Source: JBJENW01 sp051880395 (lineage in GTDB: Bacteria; Bacillota; Clostridia; Lachnospirales; Lachnospiraceae). From it: a DNA stretch of 8,479 nucleotides. Made by a program: the position numbers and the translations under genes. Shown one piece after another: positions 6,627 to 8,479 of the stretch. Every line of letters begins with the position of its first letter. The stretch's first letter is position 1. The stretch spans positions 1 through 8,479 of the forward strand of contig JBJENW010000308.1 in NCBI GenBank assembly GCA_051880395.1. The letters are read 5' to 3'. The notes beneath the pieces were generated by a model. It searched no databases, was not told the DNA's origin, and worked only from the letters and a program-made list of their open reading frames with translations.

Positions 6627-6698
6627 CTACGCATGAATTTTTTCCAAAAATGTATTCTCTAACGTCAAAGTTTCTTCATACATTCCCATAATGATTAC
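6627..6698 (-). pseudogene. C-terminal remnant of a probable ABC transporter ATPase
   Basis: The 23 codons ending at TAG 6629-6627 read ...GMYEETLTLENTFLEKIHA. The TLE-(N/D)-x-F pattern just before the C-terminus resembles the tails of clostridial ABC-2 type ATP-binding proteins. A good terminator follows directly. In the other direction the frame hits a stop at 6701-6699, exactly where sequence matching the AgrC-like kinase begins (6706). I infer that the rest of the gene was removed by a rearrangement whose breakpoint is about 6699-6705. The protein family is a weak call from a short tail; it could be another gene's end. Confidence 0.4.
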
Positions 6699-6705
6699 CT
6701 ACTTA

Positions 6706-6827
6706 CGATTGATTTTACAAGAATTCTTGGAATTTATTTAGACAATGCCATTGAGGCAGCGAAAGAAAGTAAGACACCGAAACTAGAACTTCATATCGCA
6801 GACTTCGGTGACCGGGTGGTGCTTCTG
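6706..6827 (+). repeat. Direct repeat, copy 1 (partner 8358-8479)
   Basis: These 122 bases match 8358-8479 at 118 positions. The four differences (GGA/GGG, ATT/ATA, GCA/GCT, CAT/CAC) are all third-position and synonymous. The match is cut by the window end, so the true repeat may be longer. Confidence 0.95.
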
Positions 6828-7005
6828 TTATCCAACACATTTTTGGATCATGGCTTGACCGTTTCCGAGATGCTGCAGCCGCACACTTCCACCAAAGGCG
6901 ACGGGCGTGGCATCGGGCTTTCTAATGTCAGCCGGATTTTAGAAAAACATCCTACGGTTTTTCATCAGACATTTATAAAAGATCAGATTTTTACACAGCA
7001 TTTAG

Positions 7006-7044
7006 AACTGCCGCGTGATGAAACACTCGGCAGTTTTATTTTTT
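7006..7044 (+). terminator. Intrinsic terminator at the end of the kinase remnant
   Basis: AACTGCCG (7006-7013) pairs with CGGCAGTT (7028-7035), with an inner GTG/CAC pairing (7015-7017 with 7024-7026), followed by TTTATTTTTT. It points along the plus strand. On the minus strand the hairpin lacks a T-tract, so it does not obviously end Rpn transcripts. Confidence 0.85.
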
Positions 7045-7048
7045 CATC

Positions 7049-7981
7049 CTAAGACAAGACGGTCTCCTTTTTCTCAATGATTGCCTTTACTTCATCTACA
7101 CTTTTTTCCGTCACATCCGCAATCTGTTCCAACGTGTACCCCTTCTTATACATATTCACAATAATTTCTGCTTTCGCATCATCTATGATTCCTTGACTAA
7201 GATTACACATAACATCCACATCCTTTCTTATACCATCCTCAACCGGAATATTATATTCCTTCTCTATGATATCTAATTTTTCATGAACTGATAAATGCTT
7301 AGAAAGCAAAGCTCCAAGTAATCGGTGCAAATCATATTTTTCATCATGCTCCGGCAATGAATCAGACAGACCGATCAAAACGATATTTACAAGATCCAAT
7401 CCTTCTTCCCATTTCGATGCACCAATTATATCCTCTCTTTTCAGATGCACATAACTCATCGTATTTTCATCTTTATTCATACAGATCCAAATGGAAAAAA
7501 CACGTTTGATATCGTTATAATTCGTATTTATAAAATCTCTTTCCTTCTGAGAAGAAATCAGTCTGCTTACATAGAAGACAGCCCTATTTAACAAAGCATA
7601 GTTGACCGGCTCATCTTTCTGTGCCTCCACATTTATGATCATCTGTGAAATTCCATCTCTCATGCGCACATAAAAGACAATATCAAATCTTATCAGTCCT
7701 TCATTCAGTTCCATATTTTCCGAATTAAAACTGGAAATCTTATTTCCCAATTTCTTATCTGCCGAATTTGTCCGTCAGGGTTCTACTGGGACAACACCGC
7801 TGATCGGATCTCCTTCAATACAAGTGACAACATCTTTCAAGCTCATTCCTTTAAACTCATCCACAGTTTTTATCAGTATGTAAGCAAGAATATATTTATG
7901 CCCCAATAAACTCTTTGCTCTTTCATCATACTGAGCTGCTTTATCCGCTGCTATTACGGTGCTTTTTATCTCTGTATCCAC
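7049..7981 (-). pseudogene. Rpn-family PD-(D/E)XK nuclease/putative transposase, broken by one in-frame TGA
   Basis: The family are recombination-promoting nucleases, often annotated as PD-(D/E)XK transposases. The true start is GTG 7981-7979 (VDTEIKSTVIAADKAAQYDE...), six bases after GGAGG. The frame runs 310 codons to TAG 7051-7049, the usual family length, but codon 69 is TGA (7777-7775), directly after GVVPVEP. From memory of the family, a glycine follows there, so GGA to TGA would explain it. No frameshift is present: both halves share one frame. The second half keeps the probable catalytic residues Asp100 (RFDIVFYV) and Glu119/Gln121 (NVEAQKDE), and the C-terminal helical tail YTLEQIADVTEKSVDEVKAI. 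A TTG at 7750 could restart translation but has no ribosome site. The gene has its own strong promoter. Codons before 7981 (the MFERTQ extension) are not coding: they are promoter and neighbouring kinase sequence. Confidence 0.85.
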
Positions 7982-7986
7982 AGATG

Positions 7987-7994
7987 TCCTCCTT
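7987..7994 (-). promoter_or_regulatory. Ribosome binding site fixing the Rpn GTG start
   Basis: AAGGAGGA on the minus strand, followed by CATCT and then GTG GAT ACA. It decides in favour of the GTG at 7981 over the distant ATG at 8098. Confidence 0.8.
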
Positions 7995-8026
7995 ATGTAT
8001 ATTACTACAATATTTCTATATTTTTT

Positions 8027-8055
8027 ATTATACCCCCGATTTTCTTTGTATTCAA
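8027..8055 (-). promoter_or_regulatory. Near-consensus sigma-A promoter of the Rpn gene
   Basis: On the minus strand TTGAAT (8055-8050) is followed after exactly 17 bases by a perfect TATAAT (8032-8027). The ribosome site comes about 33 bases after the -10. The promoter lies within the cassette, about 30 bases from the point where kinase copy 2 becomes recognisable. Confidence 0.85.
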
Positions 8056-8083
8056 TACAGTTTTTTATCCAACATTCCATCTG

Positions 8084-8479
8084 CGTTCGTTCAAACACGA
8101 CTACATCAACATCATCGCCTCTATCTCTTCCTACTTAGAGGAACAACAGTATGACCGTCTGAACGACTATTTTTATCAGCACATCGCTCCCACCAAACAG
8201 GAGTTAGAGCAGAGCACCGAATCTTTAAATAAACTGCTGCACATCAAGCAGTTAGAGGTTAAAAGCCTTCTCTCCTACAAGCTGATGAACGCTCTCGAAA
8301 TGGGGATTGAGGTAGTGATCGATATTCCAACGGATATCGGATCCTTTCCGATGGACCCGATTGATTTTACAAGAATTCTTGGGATTTATTTAGACAATGC
8401 CATAGAGGCTGCGAAAGAAAGTAAGACACCGAAACTAGAACTTCACATCGCAGACTTCGGTGACCGGGTGGTGCTTCTG
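8084..8479 (+). pseudogene. Second AgrC-like GHKL histidine kinase copy, 5'-truncated and cut by the window end
   Basis: 132 open codons begin at RSFKHDYINI, the H-box of AgrC-type kinases. The phospho-acceptor would be the histidine at 8096-8098. They continue through the dimerisation helices (LEEQQYDRLNDYFYQH...) into the GHKL ATPase domain, with the N-box YLDNAIEAAKES near 8392-8427. The several membrane helices that precede the H-box in this family are absent. Upstream sequence is the Rpn promoter region, and no start codon with a ribosome site is present. The 3' end lies outside the window, so it cannot be said whether the C-terminus is complete. It appears to be a remnant of a peptide-quorum-sensing-type receptor. 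Confidence 0.8.
8358..8479 (+). repeat. Direct repeat, copy 2 (partner 6706-6827)
   Basis: Matches 6706-6827 at 118 of 122 positions without gaps, up to the last base of the window. The left edge of the match is sharp: upstream bases (GGACCC here, TACTTA in copy 1) do not align. Confidence 0.95.

Larger units (their letters stand above)
6706..7052 (+). pseudogene. 5'-truncated AgrC-like GHKL histidine kinase (ATPase-domain remnant)
   Basis: An open frame of 114 codons from 6708 to TAA 7050-7052 encodes most of a GHKL ATPase domain. It has the N-box region YLDNAIEAAKES near its start, an LLSNTF strand, and the G2 region STKGDGRGIGLSNV, which is typical of AgrC-like quorum-sensing kinases. The N-terminal membrane domain, the phospho-acceptor histidine and any start codon with a ribosome site are missing, so it should be inactive. 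Homology to the second copy begins abruptly at 6706 (8358 in the other copy). Its last 15 or so codons are written through a terminator hairpin, and its TAA overlaps the TAG of the convergent Rpn gene. The GTG at 6816 is not a credible start. Confidence 0.8.

Noticed and set aside
6816..7052. Independent small gene starting at GTG 6816
   Set aside because: The frame continues upstream without a stop into obvious kinase sequence and there is no ribosome site at the GTG.
7775..7777. TGA recoded as selenocysteine or tryptophan
   Set aside because: Rpn proteins are not known selenoproteins, I see no clear SECIS-like hairpin after the codon, and other genes here use TGA as a stop (kinase at 4943-4945).
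7982..8098. N-terminal extension of the Rpn protein (MFERTQMECW...)
   Set aside because: It spans a perfect -10, a -35 and the AGGAGG of the real GTG start, and begins inside the antisense of the kinase H-box.
1..8479. CRISPR array, tRNA, rRNA or replication origin
   Set aside because: No regularly spaced short repeats, cloverleaf, ribosomal RNA blocks or DnaA-box cluster were seen.

Overview
The window looks like the chromosome of a low-GC Gram-positive anaerobe of the Clostridia, most likely a Lachnospiraceae gut bacterium. This is inferred from the AT-rich coding style, strong AGGAGG-type ribosome sites, an FtsX-type ABC exporter beside an OmpR/histidine-kinase pair, an AgrC-like GHKL kinase and an Rpn/PD-(D/E)XK 'putative transposase' of the kind common in that group. 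No gene gives a species-level identification.

Layout. Positions 1-1001 hold no gene I can support. They contain a dispersed repeat, with a partial copy at 16-64 and two diverged copies facing each other to form a giant imperfect palindrome at 505-896. They also hold a nested hairpin at 224-303 and a small AT-rich hairpin at 436-461. All of 1002-6478 is read on the minus strand. In order of transcription it carries an OmpR-family response regulator (6478-5810), a histidine kinase with no membrane segment (5806-4943, ending in a terminator built over its stop codon), an ABC ATPase (4844-4164), a double-FtsX permease (4144-1634) and a small three-helix membrane protein of unknown function (1448-1002).

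The regulator and kinase form one coupled operon with its own promoter and terminator. The ABC genes start anew just downstream of a perfect 10-bp direct repeat of 11-bp period (4904-4925), the best candidate for the regulator's binding site. The simplest reading is a two-component system controlling an adjacent MacB/FtsX-type exporter, possibly for antimicrobial peptides or envelope stress. The substrate cannot be read from the sequence.

Positions 6540-8479 are a genomic scar. The last 23 codons of a possible ABC ATPase, with their terminator (minus strand), abut a 5'-truncated AgrC-like GHKL kinase fragment (plus strand, 6706-7052). Next comes an Rpn-family nuclease gene (minus strand, 7981-7049) with an excellent promoter and ribosome site but a single in-frame TGA at codon 69. 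A second 5'-truncated kinase copy then runs off the window end (8084-8479). The two kinase copies share 122 bp with only four differences, all synonymous. This points to rearrangement between close paralogues that were under selection until recently.

The most noteworthy items are the palindromic repeat, the soluble kinase paired with a putative operator in front of the exporter, and the Rpn cassette sitting exactly between two broken kinase copies.
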